DNA of 64,000 nt. Origin: Pirellula staleyi DSM 6068 (GTDB taxonomy: Bacteria > Planctomycetota > Planctomycetia > Pirellulales > Pirellulaceae). The translations under genes were made by a program, and so were the position numbers. Position 1 is the stretch's first letter; the number at the start of each line of letters is the position of its first letter. The notes beneath the pieces were generated by a model. It did not search any database. It was not told the DNA's origin and worked only from the letters and a program-made list of their open reading frames with translations. Of this stretch, positions 1-9,158 are shown in pieces. The DNA is taken from NCBI GenBank assembly GCA_945875845.1, contig CAMCMB010000026.1:1-64000 (forward strand), given 5' to 3'.

Positions 1-706
1 TAGGGCGAAGGTCAAACTACCACTAGCATAAAGCCAGATGGCATGCATTGAATGCCCCTGGGTTTATCCCAGGGGATCGTTACCTTCATGCTAGGGCGAA
101 GGTCAACTACCACTGGCATAAAGCCAGACGGCATGCATCGAATGCCCCTGGGTTTATCCCAGGGGATCGTTACCTTCATGCTAGGGCGAAGGTCAAACTA
201 CCACTGGCATAAAGACAGATGGCATGCATCGAATGCCCCTGGGTTTACCCCAGGGGATCGTTACCTTCATGCTAGGGCGAAGGTCAAACTACCACTGGCA
301 TAAAGCCAGACGGCATGCATCGAATGCCCCTGGGTTTATCCCAGGGGATCGTAACCTTCACGCTAGGGCGAAGGTCAAACCACCACTGGCATAAAGCCAG
401 ATGGCATGCATTGAATGCCCCTGGGTTTATCCCAGGGGATCGTTACCTTCATGCTAGGGCGAAGGTCAAACTACCACTGGCATAAAGCCAGATGGCATGC
501 ATCGAATGCCCCTGGGTTTATCCCAGGGGATCGTTACCTTCATGCTAGGGCGAAGGCCAAATACCACTGGCGTAAAGCCAGATGGCATGCATCGAATACC
601 ACTGGGTTTACCCCAGGGGATCGTTACCTTCATGCTAGGGCGAAGGTCAACTACCACTGGCATAAAGCCAGACGGCATGCATCGAATGCCCCTGGGTTTA
701 CCCCCT
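1..706. repeat. Tandem array of 90-91 bp units with several hairpins per unit
   Basis: Copies begin (at GCATGC) near 41, 131, 222, 313, 404, 495, 585 and 675, giving periods of 90 or 91 bp. The first copy is cut by the window edge, so the array continues to the left. Each unit can fold into a strong stem CCCCTGGG/CCCAGGGG with a five-base loop, plus shorter stems ACCTTC/GAAGGT, CTGGC/GCCAG and GATG/CATC. Unit length varies mainly by AAA versus AA after GGTC, which shifts the reading frame from unit to unit, so the open frames across the array are unlikely to be genes. There are no unique spacers, so it is not a CRISPR array. Function is unknown; structured RNA, a protein-binding array or a selfish satellite are all possible. 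Confidence 0.9.
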
Positions 707-890
707 CATGTTTACCCGTATCTTTTGATCTTGCTCCCCTCGCCCTGGTCTCGGGGCTAGGGGGAGAAAACGCACGGAGATCATGCAAATCCATTGGGAT
801 TTCGAGCAGAGCGTGCCCTGAAATGTGGGTAAAGAGGAGGCGTTGCCCCCCTGGCTATCGAATACCATCGCTCCGCGATTCCATACAGGC
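707..890. other. Spacer between tandem array and dnaE2 with a C/G-rich inverted repeat
   Basis: No gene is supported here. Around 734-768 a run containing GCTCCCC is followed by a complementary GGGGGAG run, forming an imperfect hairpin downstream of the dnaE2 stop codon. It could help end dnaE2 transcription, but there is no clear U-tract. The motif GGGTAAAGA.GAGGCG near 828-843 recurs near 45600-45613, so part of this spacer is another dispersed repeat. Confidence 0.4.
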
Positions 891-3800
891 CTATCGAAAA
901 TCTCGCGATCGAACATCCACGGGTCCGATCACCGATTGCAAGTCTTCGATTCGCCCTACCAAGACATGAACGACCCCTTCACGGTTTTCCAAGATTCCGT
1001 GGACAAACCAGGCGTTGGATTGCTTGCACAGCAAATAATAATACTTCCATGTGTCTGGCCGTATGACCAAGTTAATCGAACCTGTTTCGTCTTCCATCGT
1101 CACGAACGTGATCCCCTTGGCGGTACCAGGCCTTTGACGCAACAAGATCAAGCCGGCCACCCGAACGAATCGGCCGTTCCGCTCTGATGGTAGATCACAT
1201 GCACACGTCACGCGCTGTTGCGTCAACTGTTCTCGGTAGAAACCGATGGGATGTCCTTTGAGCGAAATGCCCGTCGTTTCGTAGTCGGTGTAGACTTCTT
1301 CTAACGGACTCATACGTCGCAAACTTTCTGGGATGATCTCATCTTCATCGATCCCGCTAGCGTCGAAGAGCGGCATGTCCATTTGCTTTTTTTCTTGGGC
1401 CAGCGATTGCCAATAGGCGGCTCTTCGATCACCGGACAAAGACTCGAGTGCCCCAGCGTCCGCCAAAATCGAGAGAGCGGTTTGCGTCAGGCCAACTCTC
1501 CGAACCAAATCGGTTTGATCAACAAAGGCCGCACCAGAGCCCCGCGCAGCAACAATTCCATTTGCGTCTTCCGAACGCAACCCCCGGATGACTCGAAGCC
1601 CTAATCGAATCGACAATCGCGGATTTGCTGGATTTGAAGGAGGTTTCGTTTTCAACTTCGGATTAGCGGTAAGCGTGCAGTCCCACCTGCTCGCGTTGAC
1701 ATCCGGAGGCAAGACTTCGACGCCATGACGCGTTGCGTCTTGTATCAATTGCGCTGGGGCGTAAAAACCCAGGGGTTGGCTATTGAGCATCGCACAGCAA
1801 AAAACTTCGGGATAGTGGTGTTTGATCCAACAGGACGCATACACCAGAAGCGCAAAGCTCGCTGCATGCGATTCGGGAAATCCGTATTCACCGAATCCTC
1901 TCAGTTGATGAAACACACGTTCGGCGAATGCTTCGTCTAATCCCTTCGACTGCATACCTTGGATGAGTTTCAATCGAAATTGATCGATGACACCGGGGCG
2001 GCGCCAGGCCGCCATGGCGCGCCGAAGCTGGTCTGCTTCACCCGGGGTAAAGCCAGCCGCAACGACAGCCAATCGCATCGCTTGTTCCTGAAATATCGGC
2101 ACACCCATTGTCTTGCGAAGCACTTGAGCGATGGCTTCATTAGGATACTCGGGTTGTATCCCGGACTTGCGAGCGGCCAAATAGGGATGCACCATTTGAC
2201 CTTGGATCGGACCGGGGCGAACGATTGCAACCTCGATCACTAAATCGTAAAAGCAGCGGGGTTGCAAGCGAGGCAGCATGCTCATCTGTGCGCGGCTCTC
2301 AATTTGGAAAACCCCTACCGTATCCGCTTTGCAAATCATGTCGTAAACCGACGTATCCGCAGCGGGAAGATTTGCCAAAGTAAGTTTGCGTTGATAGTGC
2401 TCATCGATCAAATCGAAACTGCGATGAATGGCGGATAGCATACCCAGGGCTAAGCAATCGACTTTGAGGATTCCCAACTCATCTAAATCGTCTTTGTCCC
2501 ATTGAATGATGGTGCGGCCGGGCATAGCGGCATTTTCAATAGGACAGAGTTCATGCATGGGACCTTGGGTCATGACCATGCCGCCGGTATGTTGCGACAA
2601 GTGCCGTGGAAACCCAAGAAGCGACTGTACCAAATAGAGATAACGCGACCCGATCGGCGATGCGGGGTCGATACCAGCAGAGGCACATCGCATTTCGAGC
2701 GACTCGTCCCCGCCTCGGCCCTCGACGATTTTGGAAAAGGAATCGATTCGGTCCTGTGAGAGCCCAATCGCTTTCCCGCACTCGCGAACGGCAGATCGCG
2801 TTCGATAGGTGGTCACCGTTGCGGTCATGCCGGCTCGATCGCGGCCATACTTTTCGTACACGTATTGGATGACCTCCTCGCGTCGTTGATGCTCAAAGTC
2901 GACATCGATGTCGGGTGCTTCGTTTCGCTCGCGACTAATGAATCGCTCAAACAGCAAATCGTAGTTGTTCGGGTCGACACTTGTGACCCCAAGACAAAAA
3001 CAAACGGCGCTGTTCGCTGCCGAACCCCGCCCCTGGCAAAGAATGTTCCGAGAGCGAGCGAAGCGAACAAGATCCCAAACCGTCAAGAAGTAGGGCTCGT
3101 ATTTCAAGTCTTGAATGATCGAGATCTCGTGCTTGAGCATTGCAACGATTGCGTTCGGAACACCGCGAGGGTACCGCTCCTTGGCACCAGCCCAAACCAG
3201 TTGCTTGAGATAGTCGATGGGCGCAACTCCAACCGGTGACGTCTCAATGGGGTATTCGTAACGGAGAGAATCCAGCGAAAAATCGATGCGACTGGCAACT
3301 TCCGTGGTGCGATGAATCGCGTCTGGGCAATCGCGATACGCGCGTTCGATTTCTTTTATCGATTGCATCGCATAGCTGGCGTTCATTGGCCGCGATGCAG
3401 CAACCGCATCAATCGTTGTACCTGTCGCAATCGCAGAAAGACAATCGTGAAGCACCATTCGTTCTGGCAGGTGATAGAGGCAATCCCCGGTTGCTAGAAG
3501 TGGAACATGGGTGTCGCGTCCAAGGGTTCGCCAGCGTTCCAACGCACCTCGGTCATCGACTCCCCGATGCAAACTAGAAATCAAGAAACCTCGATCGCCA
3601 AACAATTCCCGAAACTGGTTGAGCCAAAGACTCCAAGGCGATGCTTCGCGGGGGTCAAACTTATGCCCAGCCGGACACCACAACGTCGAGGGTAATGGGC
3701 GGACAAACAGGGGAGTTTGCGAATCGATAGGAGCAAATTGCAAATCGGCGTTCTCGAAGGGATTTTCCGGCAATCGTGGAACAAAACCCGCCAGCATTTC

Positions 3801-4166
3801 CGCGCAATGTTCGGCGATATCGTGCCATGAAAGATAGCATGATCCTTTGGCGGCACGCAATCTACCTGTGGAAAGCAACTTGCAAAGGCTCGCGTAGCCG
3901 CGTCTGTTTTGAGGCCAAAGGACAACTGGCGGTCCATCGATCGGATGAACTTCGCTACCAACGATGAACGGTAACTTCAGATCGCGAGCTGCGGTATGTG
4001 CTCGAACGATGCCAGCTAGTGTGTTTCGATCCGTGATGGCCAGTCCGCGATACCCAAGTTGCTGAGCTTGCTCTGCAAACTCGTGCGCATGCGAAGCTCC
4101 TTCGAGGAATGAGAAATTGCTTTTGCATTGCAGCTCCACGTATTGCAACGTTCGATCCTTGCTCAA
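891..4166 (-). CDS. dnaE2: Error-prone DNA polymerase DnaE2 (ImuC), PolIII alpha family
   Basis: This 1091-residue protein is a C-family DNA polymerase of the DnaE2 type, which carries out mutagenic translesion synthesis in the SOS response. An N-terminal PHP-like domain (about 10-240) has the SNFSFLEGAS form, in which the first metal-binding histidine of DnaE1 is absent, as is usual in DnaE2. The catalytic palm shows QGRGSAANS at 378-386, the acidic motif PDIDVDF at 418-424, and the third aspartate in ILKVD at 566-570. A C-terminal OB fold lies near 980-1040. The length suits DnaE2 better than replicative DnaE1, which is longer. DnaE2 normally works with ImuA and ImuB, usually encoded just upstream; here only repeats and an unrelated gene lie upstream. 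Confidence 0.95.
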   Translation of the reverse strand: MSKDRTLQYVELQCKSNFSFLEGASHAHEFAEQAQQLGYRGLAITDRNTLAGIVRAHTAARDLKLPFIVGSEVHPIDGPPVVLWPQNRRGYASLCKLLSTGRLRAAKGSCYLSWHDIAEHCAEMLAGFVPRLPENPFENADLQFAPIDSQTPLFVRPLPSTLWCPAGHKFDPREASPWSLWLNQFRELFGDRGFLISSLHRGVDDRGALERWRTLGRDTHVPLLATGDCLYHLPERMVLHDCLSAIATGTTIDAVAASRPMNASYAMQSIKEIERAYRDCPDAIHRTTEVASRIDFSLDSLRYEYPIETSPVGVAPIDYLKQLVWAGAKERYPRGVPNAIVAMLKHEISIIQDLKYEPYFLTVWDLVRFARSRNILCQGRGSAANSAVCFCLGVTSVDPNNYDLLFERFISRERNEAPDIDVDFEHQRREEVIQYVYEKYGRDRAGMTATVTTYRTRSAVRECGKAIGLSQDRIDSFSKIVEGRGGDESLEMRCASAGIDPASPIGSRYLYLVQSLLGFPRHLSQHTGGMVMTQGPMHELCPIENAAMPGRTIIQWDKDDLDELGILKVDCLALGMLSAIHRSFDLIDEHYQRKLTLANLPAADTSVYDMICKADTVGVFQIESRAQMSMLPRLQPRCFYDLVIEVAIVRPGPIQGQMVHPYLAARKSGIQPEYPNEAIAQVLRKTMGVPIFQEQAMRLAVVAAGFTPGEADQLRRAMAAWRRPGVIDQFRLKLIQGMQSKGLDEAFAERVFHQLRGFGEYGFPESHAASFALLVYASCWIKHHYPEVFCCAMLNSQPLGFYAPAQLIQDATRHGVEVLPPDVNASRWDCTLTANPKLKTKPPSNPANPRLSIRLGLRVIRGLRSEDANGIVAARGSGAAFVDQTDLVRRVGLTQTALSILADAGALESLSGDRRAAYWQSLAQEKKQMDMPLFDASGIDEDEIIPESLRRMSPLEEVYTDYETTGISLKGHPIGFYREQLTQQRVTCACDLPSERNGRFVRVAGLILLRQRPGTAKGITFVTMEDETGSINLVIRPDTWKYYYLLCKQSNAWFVHGILENREGVVHVLVGRIEDLQSVIGPVDVRSRDFR

Positions 4167-4238
4167 GGTAGAATGAAATCAGGTTTTGTCGCCATGGGTT
4201 TTTCAAATCGATGATACCATCCCAACCCGACGCGTCAG

Positions 4239-4354
4239 GGCTTGTTGCTTTAATGAAGTCCTTATTGGTTAAGGGCGGTATGACGGACTTCCAAGTCCGT
4301 CAATGGGGAATTCGACGGACTTGGAAGTCCGTCGTACCATTAAAGCAACAAGCC
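4239..4354 (+). repeat. Nested-palindrome MITE-like element, copy A
   Basis: The 116 bp unit has perfect 17 bp terminal inverted repeats, GGCTTGTTGCTTTAATG and its complement. Inside are two near-identical palindromes of the form GACGGACTTCCAAGTCCGTC separated by a short A/T-containing spacer. It lies in the 393 bp gap between dnaE2 and the HEAT-repeat gene. Related copies occur at 33451-33533, 38969-39083, 45305-45420 and 53861-53976. There is no coding capacity. The conserved flank ACCCGACGCGT next to several copies suggests that the true element is somewhat longer than the core. Confidence 0.85.
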
Positions 4355-4390
4355 GGTCAGCGAGGGACATCCACCGCTGTCCTAATCAGC

Positions 4391-4441
4391 CGGAACGCGC
4401 TAGCGTCCGGTTTACGGAAAACCGGGGCTAGCGCCCTGCGG
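4391..4441. repeat. Dispersed hairpin repeat with CCGGGGCTAGCGCC core
   Basis: An imperfect stem-loop: CGCTAGCG..CCGGTTT pairs with AAAACCGGGGCTAGCG. The same core is found at 17883-17958. It sits in the repeat-only gap between dnaE2 and the HEAT-repeat gene. Confidence 0.6.
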
Positions 4442-4471
4442 CACTCACTTTCGGTTCGCACAAAGGTTTTC

Positions 4472-4551
4472 GTAGCGGAGCGGCGCGAGCCGCCCGGTGA
4501 ATTCCAAGTGATTTGTGACTCCTCACCGGACAGCTTGCGCTGTTCCGCTAC
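4472..4551. repeat. 80 bp REP-like hairpin element, copy 1
   Basis: It begins GTAGCGGAGCGGCGCGAGC and ends in the near-complement GCTTGCGCTGTTCCGCTAC, with an inner CCGGTGA/TCACCGG pair, so the whole unit can fold back on itself. Two relatives occur at 7590-7664 and 28517-28596. It lies just beyond the 3' end of the HEAT-repeat gene, where the fold could act in transcript termination or stability. Confidence 0.7.
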
Positions 4552-4559
4552 AAGCCATA

Positions 4560-6188
4560 TTAGTGATCGTCATCCAGACCACATCCAGTCGATTGCAGGA
4601 ACAACCTTCCTCTCCACAGCAAATACGTTAGCTTAGGATCCGATTGTCCAGTCTTTGGAAAAGGCTCATACTGAAGTTTCTCACCGTCGAACACGAAGAC
4701 TCGCGTTTCTTTTCCTGATGTGCCCCGCGCTAAAATTGCGGAGTGCTCGAAGAAAACTCCAAAGAGAAACAGTTCAATGGAATCAAAACGATCCTGAAGG
4801 CTCTCAAGCCATTGATTCGCCAGCGCTCGATGCGATTGCAATAGTCCTCCAGAGGGTAGTTCGTACACATCCGGATGATCGATGTCGTAGCCTGCAAAGA
4901 TGGCGAAGGCGTCGTCCATCGATATGTTCGCCAAGTCATCCGAGAAAGTATGCGACATCGGGCCCGCGAAGCCAATATTGCTAAAGACGGATTCTTGCAG
5001 ATCGTACTCGTAGCGAAAAAGAAAACACTCCTGTGGCTGTTCGAAGCCGGGCCAACTAAGTGTTCGTTGATCCAACAACTCCATTCTGGCCGGCGCAATA
5101 CCCATCTGTTCATTTTGGGCGAGCCAGTTCGCAAGCCGAGATTCCGCGAGCGCGGCCGCCGTTGTCCATTGCTCGTCGATGCGATCTTCGATGCCGAGCT
5201 CTTCCGAATAAGCGATCACGCGTTGCCGACAAGCGAAATCGCTCGCCAAATCGATGATGCGTTGTTCGCCGTTCTTGTCCCCAAGTTTCGCAAGTGCAAA
5301 TGCGGCTTCGGTTTGGATGCGGCGATGGCTGAGTTTAAGGGCTTGATTTAGTTTTCCAATCGCTTCTTGGTTGCCGATCAGCCCAAAAGTGTCGCAAAGC
5401 GAGACCGCAAGCGAAACCGAATCGAACAAGATTTTCTGAATGCTGCCTACGGAATCGCCAAAACGCAAAGGATTTTCTTCAAGCAGCCCCAACTGATTGA
5501 CTAACCCGCCCATCAAACGGATCAGACTCGCGAACTCGGCGGAAGCTGGGTGCGAACTGGGGCGCCTGGACCGAAAGAAATGGTTGGCGACATCCAAGGC
5601 CGGCGCCAATACCGATGGGTTCGTGCTTCCCAATAGCTTTGGGAACACATCGCCCAGCTCCCATGACTTGGACTGCACAAGCGGGGTCAATGCCAAAGAC
5701 ACGTCGGCCCAATCCACCGGCGGCTTGGAGAGCAAAAAATCGACTCCGAGCTGGATCGCCGTCGAATGACCGCTCGCAAACAGAACTTGCAGCAAACTAC
5801 CCTCGCACCTCTGCAGCCCCAAACCATGCAATTTGTCGTAGAGAATTGCCACTTGCTGCACGAGCACCAAGCGATGAAGCTGGCTTTCGGTTTGCGTTGA
5901 GGTCGCTTGGGCTCCTTGCCGAAACCAACGAATCAGGTTGAACAAAAACTGTTCGAGACACGCTAGTTTCCGCGATCCGTTGGAAAATTCCTGGTGCAGA
6001 GTGGTTTCCGGATCGCAAAGCCAATTTGCAATTAAGACGGACCACATGGGATCCTCTGGCTCCTCCCAATGCGCAATGACCTTGGAATTCTCCAGGCTCG
6101 CCTCGTCCAGACGGGTCGCCAAAGCGGCTTTCGTCATTTCGGCCCACGAGGTAGCGGCGTTCGGAAATTCGATTGGGAGGTCGACCAT
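4560..6188 (-). CDS. HEAT-repeat protein of unknown function
   Basis: The predicted protein has 542 residues and I do not recognise a specific family. The middle and later parts are helical and contain HEAT-like segments such as RIQTEAAFALAKLGDKNGE, which point to an alpha-solenoid that binds a partner protein. There is no signal peptide or membrane segment, so a cytoplasmic location is likely. I chose the ATG at 6188, which gives MVDLPIEFPN; an upstream TTG at 6227 would add 13 unremarkable residues. The gene is transcribed away from the DEAD-box helicase, and the short shared upstream region (6189-6257) probably holds both promoters. Confidence 0.7.
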   Translation of the reverse strand: MVDLPIEFPNAATSWAEMTKAALATRLDEASLENSKVIAHWEEPEDPMWSVLIANWLCDPETTLHQEFSNGSRKLACLEQFLFNLIRWFRQGAQATSTQTESQLHRLVLVQQVAILYDKLHGLGLQRCEGSLLQVLFASGHSTAIQLGVDFLLSKPPVDWADVSLALTPLVQSKSWELGDVFPKLLGSTNPSVLAPALDVANHFFRSRRPSSHPASAEFASLIRLMGGLVNQLGLLEENPLRFGDSVGSIQKILFDSVSLAVSLCDTFGLIGNQEAIGKLNQALKLSHRRIQTEAAFALAKLGDKNGEQRIIDLASDFACRQRVIAYSEELGIEDRIDEQWTTAAALAESRLANWLAQNEQMGIAPARMELLDQRTLSWPGFEQPQECFLFRYEYDLQESVFSNIGFAGPMSHTFSDDLANISMDDAFAIFAGYDIDHPDVYELPSGGLLQSHRALANQWLESLQDRFDSIELFLFGVFFEHSAILARGTSGKETRVFVFDGEKLQYEPFPKTGQSDPKLTYLLWRGRLFLQSTGCGLDDDH

Positions 6189-6257
6189 GAAACAATTAAC
6201 TGGGTTAAGGAGTTTTGAACTAATCAAGAATCAACCTGTATCGTAGAATGTAAGGCC

Positions 6258-7589
6258 ATGGAAACCAAGACACCCGAAACATTCGCCGACTTAAAGCTCT
6301 CAGGTATTACCCAAAGGGCGCTTGCAAAACTCGGATACGAGACGCCAAGCCCCATCCAAGCCAAGGTAATCCCTTGGGCGCTCGAGGGTTACGACGTAAT
6401 AGGACAGGCCAGAACGGGAACGGGTAAAACAGCGTCCTTTGCAATTCCAATCTTAGAACAGCTCGATCCGATCCGGTCGTCCCCTTTGCCGCAAGCCATT
6501 GTCCTCGTGCCCACCCGAGAGCTTGCAGCACAAGTTCACGGGGAATTTGTGAAGCTTGCCTTCGGATGCCCAACGGAAATTCTCGAGGTCGCAGGCGGAA
6601 AGCATATGACCCGCCAACTGAAAGCGCTCGAAAAGGGGACACAAATTGTCGTCGGGACTCCCGGCCGAGTCATCGATCATATTCAACGCGGTTCGTTGAA
6701 ATTGAACAATATTTGGTGTGTCGTGCTGGATGAAGCCGATCGGATGCTCGACATTGGATTTCGTCCCGATATCGAACGCATTCTTCGGCGATGCCCCGAA
6801 AACCGTCAAACCTTGTTGCTGAGCGCGACGTTGGATGGGGATGTCCAAAAGCTGGCACAGCGCTACCTTTTTGAACCCGTTCACGTCGACTGTTCGCAGA
6901 AAGGGGTCACGGTCGACACCATTGAACAACGTTATCTCAACGTATCGCCGGAGCGGAAATTCGAAATCCTGGTGCAGCTGTTGACTCGTGAGTTGCCTCC
7001 TCAAACGATTATTTTTTGCCGAACGAAGCTCGGTACCGCCAAACTCCACAACCAACTACAACGAGCCATCCAATCGGTTCCCGGCCTTTCGAAGATGCGG
7101 CTGGACACGATCCATGGAAACATGAATCAGACGCAGCGAGACTCGGTTTTCAAGTCCTTGCGAAACGGTGACATCCAGATCTTGGTAGCAACCGACGTGG
7201 TCGGTCGCGGGATCGATGTTACCACAGTATCCCATATCATCAATTACGATTTGCCCGACGATTGCGACGACTATGTTCACCGCGTCGGTCGAACTGGACG
7301 GATGGGACGCGATGGAATCGCATTCTCGTTTGTTGCAAGAGGACAAGGGGAGTTGCTAACGGAAATCGAACAACGAATCAATCGTCAGTTGACTCCGGAT
7401 CCCCTGGCTCAGGACCTCGGTGCGGACGGCACAAAGCGAACTACCGCTGTCACCCTAAACTCATCCTCTAACGGTGAGTCGTCCGGGGATGACTCGGATT
7501 CAAAAGACGACGAAAGCACAAGCCCGAAAAAACGTCGCCTCAACCCGATGCGTCGCACGATCAGCGATCGCTCGAAACGAAGACGATAG
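6258..7589 (+). CDS. DEAD-box ATP-dependent RNA helicase
   Basis: This 443-residue protein has the full DEAD-box set: a Q motif near 32-35, motif I ARTGTGKT at 51-58, PTRELAAQ near 85-92, DEAD at 158-161, SAT at 189-191 and HRVGRTGR at 341-348. It should unwind short RNA duplexes or remodel RNA-protein complexes, for example in ribosome assembly or RNA decay. The tail after about residue 385 is low complexity, first Ser/Asp rich and then strongly basic (KKRR, SKRRR), which probably adds non-specific RNA binding. It resembles RhlE/CsdA-type bacterial helicases, but I would not assign a specific name. A hairpin repeat starts at its stop codon. Confidence 0.95.
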   Translation: METKTPETFADLKLSGITQRALAKLGYETPSPIQAKVIPWALEGYDVIGQARTGTGKTASFAIPILEQLDPIRSSPLPQAIVLVPTRELAAQVHGEFVKLAFGCPTEILEVAGGKHMTRQLKALEKGTQIVVGTPGRVIDHIQRGSLKLNNIWCVVLDEADRMLDIGFRPDIERILRRCPENRQTLLLSATLDGDVQKLAQRYLFEPVHVDCSQKGVTVDTIEQRYLNVSPERKFEILVQLLTRELPPQTIIFCRTKLGTAKLHNQLQRAIQSVPGLSKMRLDTIHGNMNQTQRDSVFKSLRNGDIQILVATDVVGRGIDVTTVSHIINYDLPDDCDDYVHRVGRTGRMGRDGIAFSFVARGQGELLTEIEQRINRQLTPDPLAQDLGADGTKRTTAVTLNSSSNGESSGDDSDSKDDESTSPKKRRLNPMRRTISDRSKRRR

Positions 7590-7664
7590 CTGAGCGGCAC
7601 GAGCCGCCCATTGAATTCTCTGGCATTTGAGCATCCTCACCGGACGGCCTTGCGCTGTTCCGCA
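7590..7664. repeat. REP-like hairpin element, copy 2
   Basis: Related to the unit at 4472-4551: GAGCGGCACGAGCCGCC at one end and CTTGCGCTGTTCCGC at the other, with an inner TCACCGG. It begins at the helicase stop codon and lies between two convergent genes, a position consistent with transcription termination. Confidence 0.65.
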
Positions 7665-7686
7665 CCTAACTTGTAGGCTAACGCGA

Positions 7687-9069
7687 TCAAGCGCGGCCGG
7701 TGTAGAGAGGTGAAATCACCGTGCCGTTGAGCAAATGATGGGGACGATTGAGAGGATCGATGATGGAAGCGTCTTGTTTCACTCCCAGGGCATTGAAGAT
7801 CGTACTGCATACATCTGCCGGCGACCATGATCGCGTAATAGGATACGCTGCTTGCGAATCGGTCTGCCCGATCACTTGCCCACCCACAACACCCGCTCCC
7901 CCGATTAAGCCCGAATAGGTATGCGCCCAATGGTCCCGGCCGGGTATCGTTTGGCCAGGCAGAGTGGATACTTTGGGAGTACGTCCGAACTCTCCCATTA
8001 CGATCACCATGGTTTGTTCGAACAGCCCACTGGCAGCGAGATCATCACCGAGCGCCTCTAAGCCTTGATCCAACTGCGGAAGCAACGTGTTCTTGAGCTT
8101 TCCCCAGTTGTCAACGTGAGTGTCCCACGTTTGGACAATTCCCATTGTTGCTTGCACAATAGGAACCCCAACTTCGATCAGTCGCTTCGAAAGAAGCAGT
8201 GACTGCCCAAAGGTGTTGCGGCCGTACCGATCCCGAACAGACGCTTCTTCACGGCTCAGTTCGAATGCGTCCGCCATTTTATTGGAGGAAAGCAGATTGA
8301 ACGCGATTTGTTGTTGTTCTCGAAAGGCGTCTGCATCGCCCCCAGCGAGGCTGGTGTGCCCTCGTCCCAATTGCTCCAAAAGCTCATGCCGGGTTTGCAT
8401 GCGAGCAAGCGACATTCCTTCGCGCATACTGAGCGCTTGCATACGAAAATTCGCGTCGTTAGGATCCCCTTGGATTTGCCAAGGGTCGTGACTAGGGCCT
8501 AGAAACCCCGCGTGCTGTCCAGGCCACGTCAAAGGGCCTTCGATAAGATAATTGGGCAAAGACACTCCGCTTGGAATGCCGTCGTTGCGAGGTCGAATGT
8601 ATCCAAGAGCGGATGCGAAATTGGGAAAGTCGTTGCGAGACTCGACTCGATCTAAATCCGAACCGCCTCGAGGCAAAGGGGTTGGACGACCCGTCAGGGC
8701 AACGTGGGTCGCAAGCAAATGATTGTGTTCACGATGCGCCAATGTGCGAATCAGAGCCCATCTATCCATTTGGCGAGCAAGTTTCGGAAGATGCTCGCAT
8801 ACGACAATACCGGGGATCGAAGTGGAGATTGGGGAAAACTCGCCGCGAACTTCCGTAGGCGACTCCGGTTTTGGATCAAACGTATCGAGCTGACTTGGGC
8901 CACCACTGAGCATCACAATCAGAACAGATTTGGCGGCCCCCTTGCCCAGTCCCGAGGCGGAACTGCCATCGTCCGAATAGGCGTTAGACGGGAGGGTCGC
9001 TCCAACAACACCAGCCGCCCCCATTCGTAGGAAACCACGGCGGTCGAGACGGTAGAGTGGCTGGTTCAT
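7687..9069 (-). CDS. DUF1501 family protein with Tat signal
   Basis: A 460-residue planctomycete DUF1501 protein, related to the alkaline-phosphatase/sulfatase fold. The N terminus LDRRGFLRMGAAGVVGA is a twin-arginine signal, so the protein is exported folded. Family hallmarks include MLSGGPSQLDTFDPKP after the signal, EFGRTPK, and a late GRDHWAHTYSGLIGGAGV segment. DUF1501 genes usually sit next to a DUF1549/DUF1553 (PSD1) partner; this one does not, since its neighbours are a helicase and nadE. Substrate is unknown; a role in extracytoplasmic polymer or sulfated-compound metabolism is often suggested for the family but is not shown by this sequence. Confidence 0.9.
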   Translation of the reverse strand: MNQPLYRLDRRGFLRMGAAGVVGATLPSNAYSDDGSSASGLGKGAAKSVLIVMLSGGPSQLDTFDPKPESPTEVRGEFSPISTSIPGIVVCEHLPKLARQMDRWALIRTLAHREHNHLLATHVALTGRPTPLPRGGSDLDRVESRNDFPNFASALGYIRPRNDGIPSGVSLPNYLIEGPLTWPGQHAGFLGPSHDPWQIQGDPNDANFRMQALSMREGMSLARMQTRHELLEQLGRGHTSLAGGDADAFREQQQIAFNLLSSNKMADAFELSREEASVRDRYGRNTFGQSLLLSKRLIEVGVPIVQATMGIVQTWDTHVDNWGKLKNTLLPQLDQGLEALGDDLAASGLFEQTMVIVMGEFGRTPKVSTLPGQTIPGRDHWAHTYSGLIGGAGVVGGQVIGQTDSQAAYPITRSWSPADVCSTIFNALGVKQDASIIDPLNRPHHLLNGTVISPLYTGRA

Positions 9070-9158
9070 TTTAAAATACCATCAGGTGAGTAGGAAAACG
9101 GCGAGATCCTAAGTATAACAACGAAGCCTGTCTGACCGCAACTCCACGAAACAAAGTG

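Noticed and set aside
1-706. CRISPR array
   Set aside because: Whole units are nearly identical, with no unique spacers, and no cas genes are in the window.
52-969. Open frames running through the tandem array on both strands
   Set aside because: They arise from a near-identical DNA repeat whose length alternates between 90 and 91 bp, so the peptide changes frame between units; no start signal and no family match.
2865-3239. Plus-strand frame inside dnaE2
   Set aside because: It is antisense to the conserved polymerase domain, and such shadows are common in this window.
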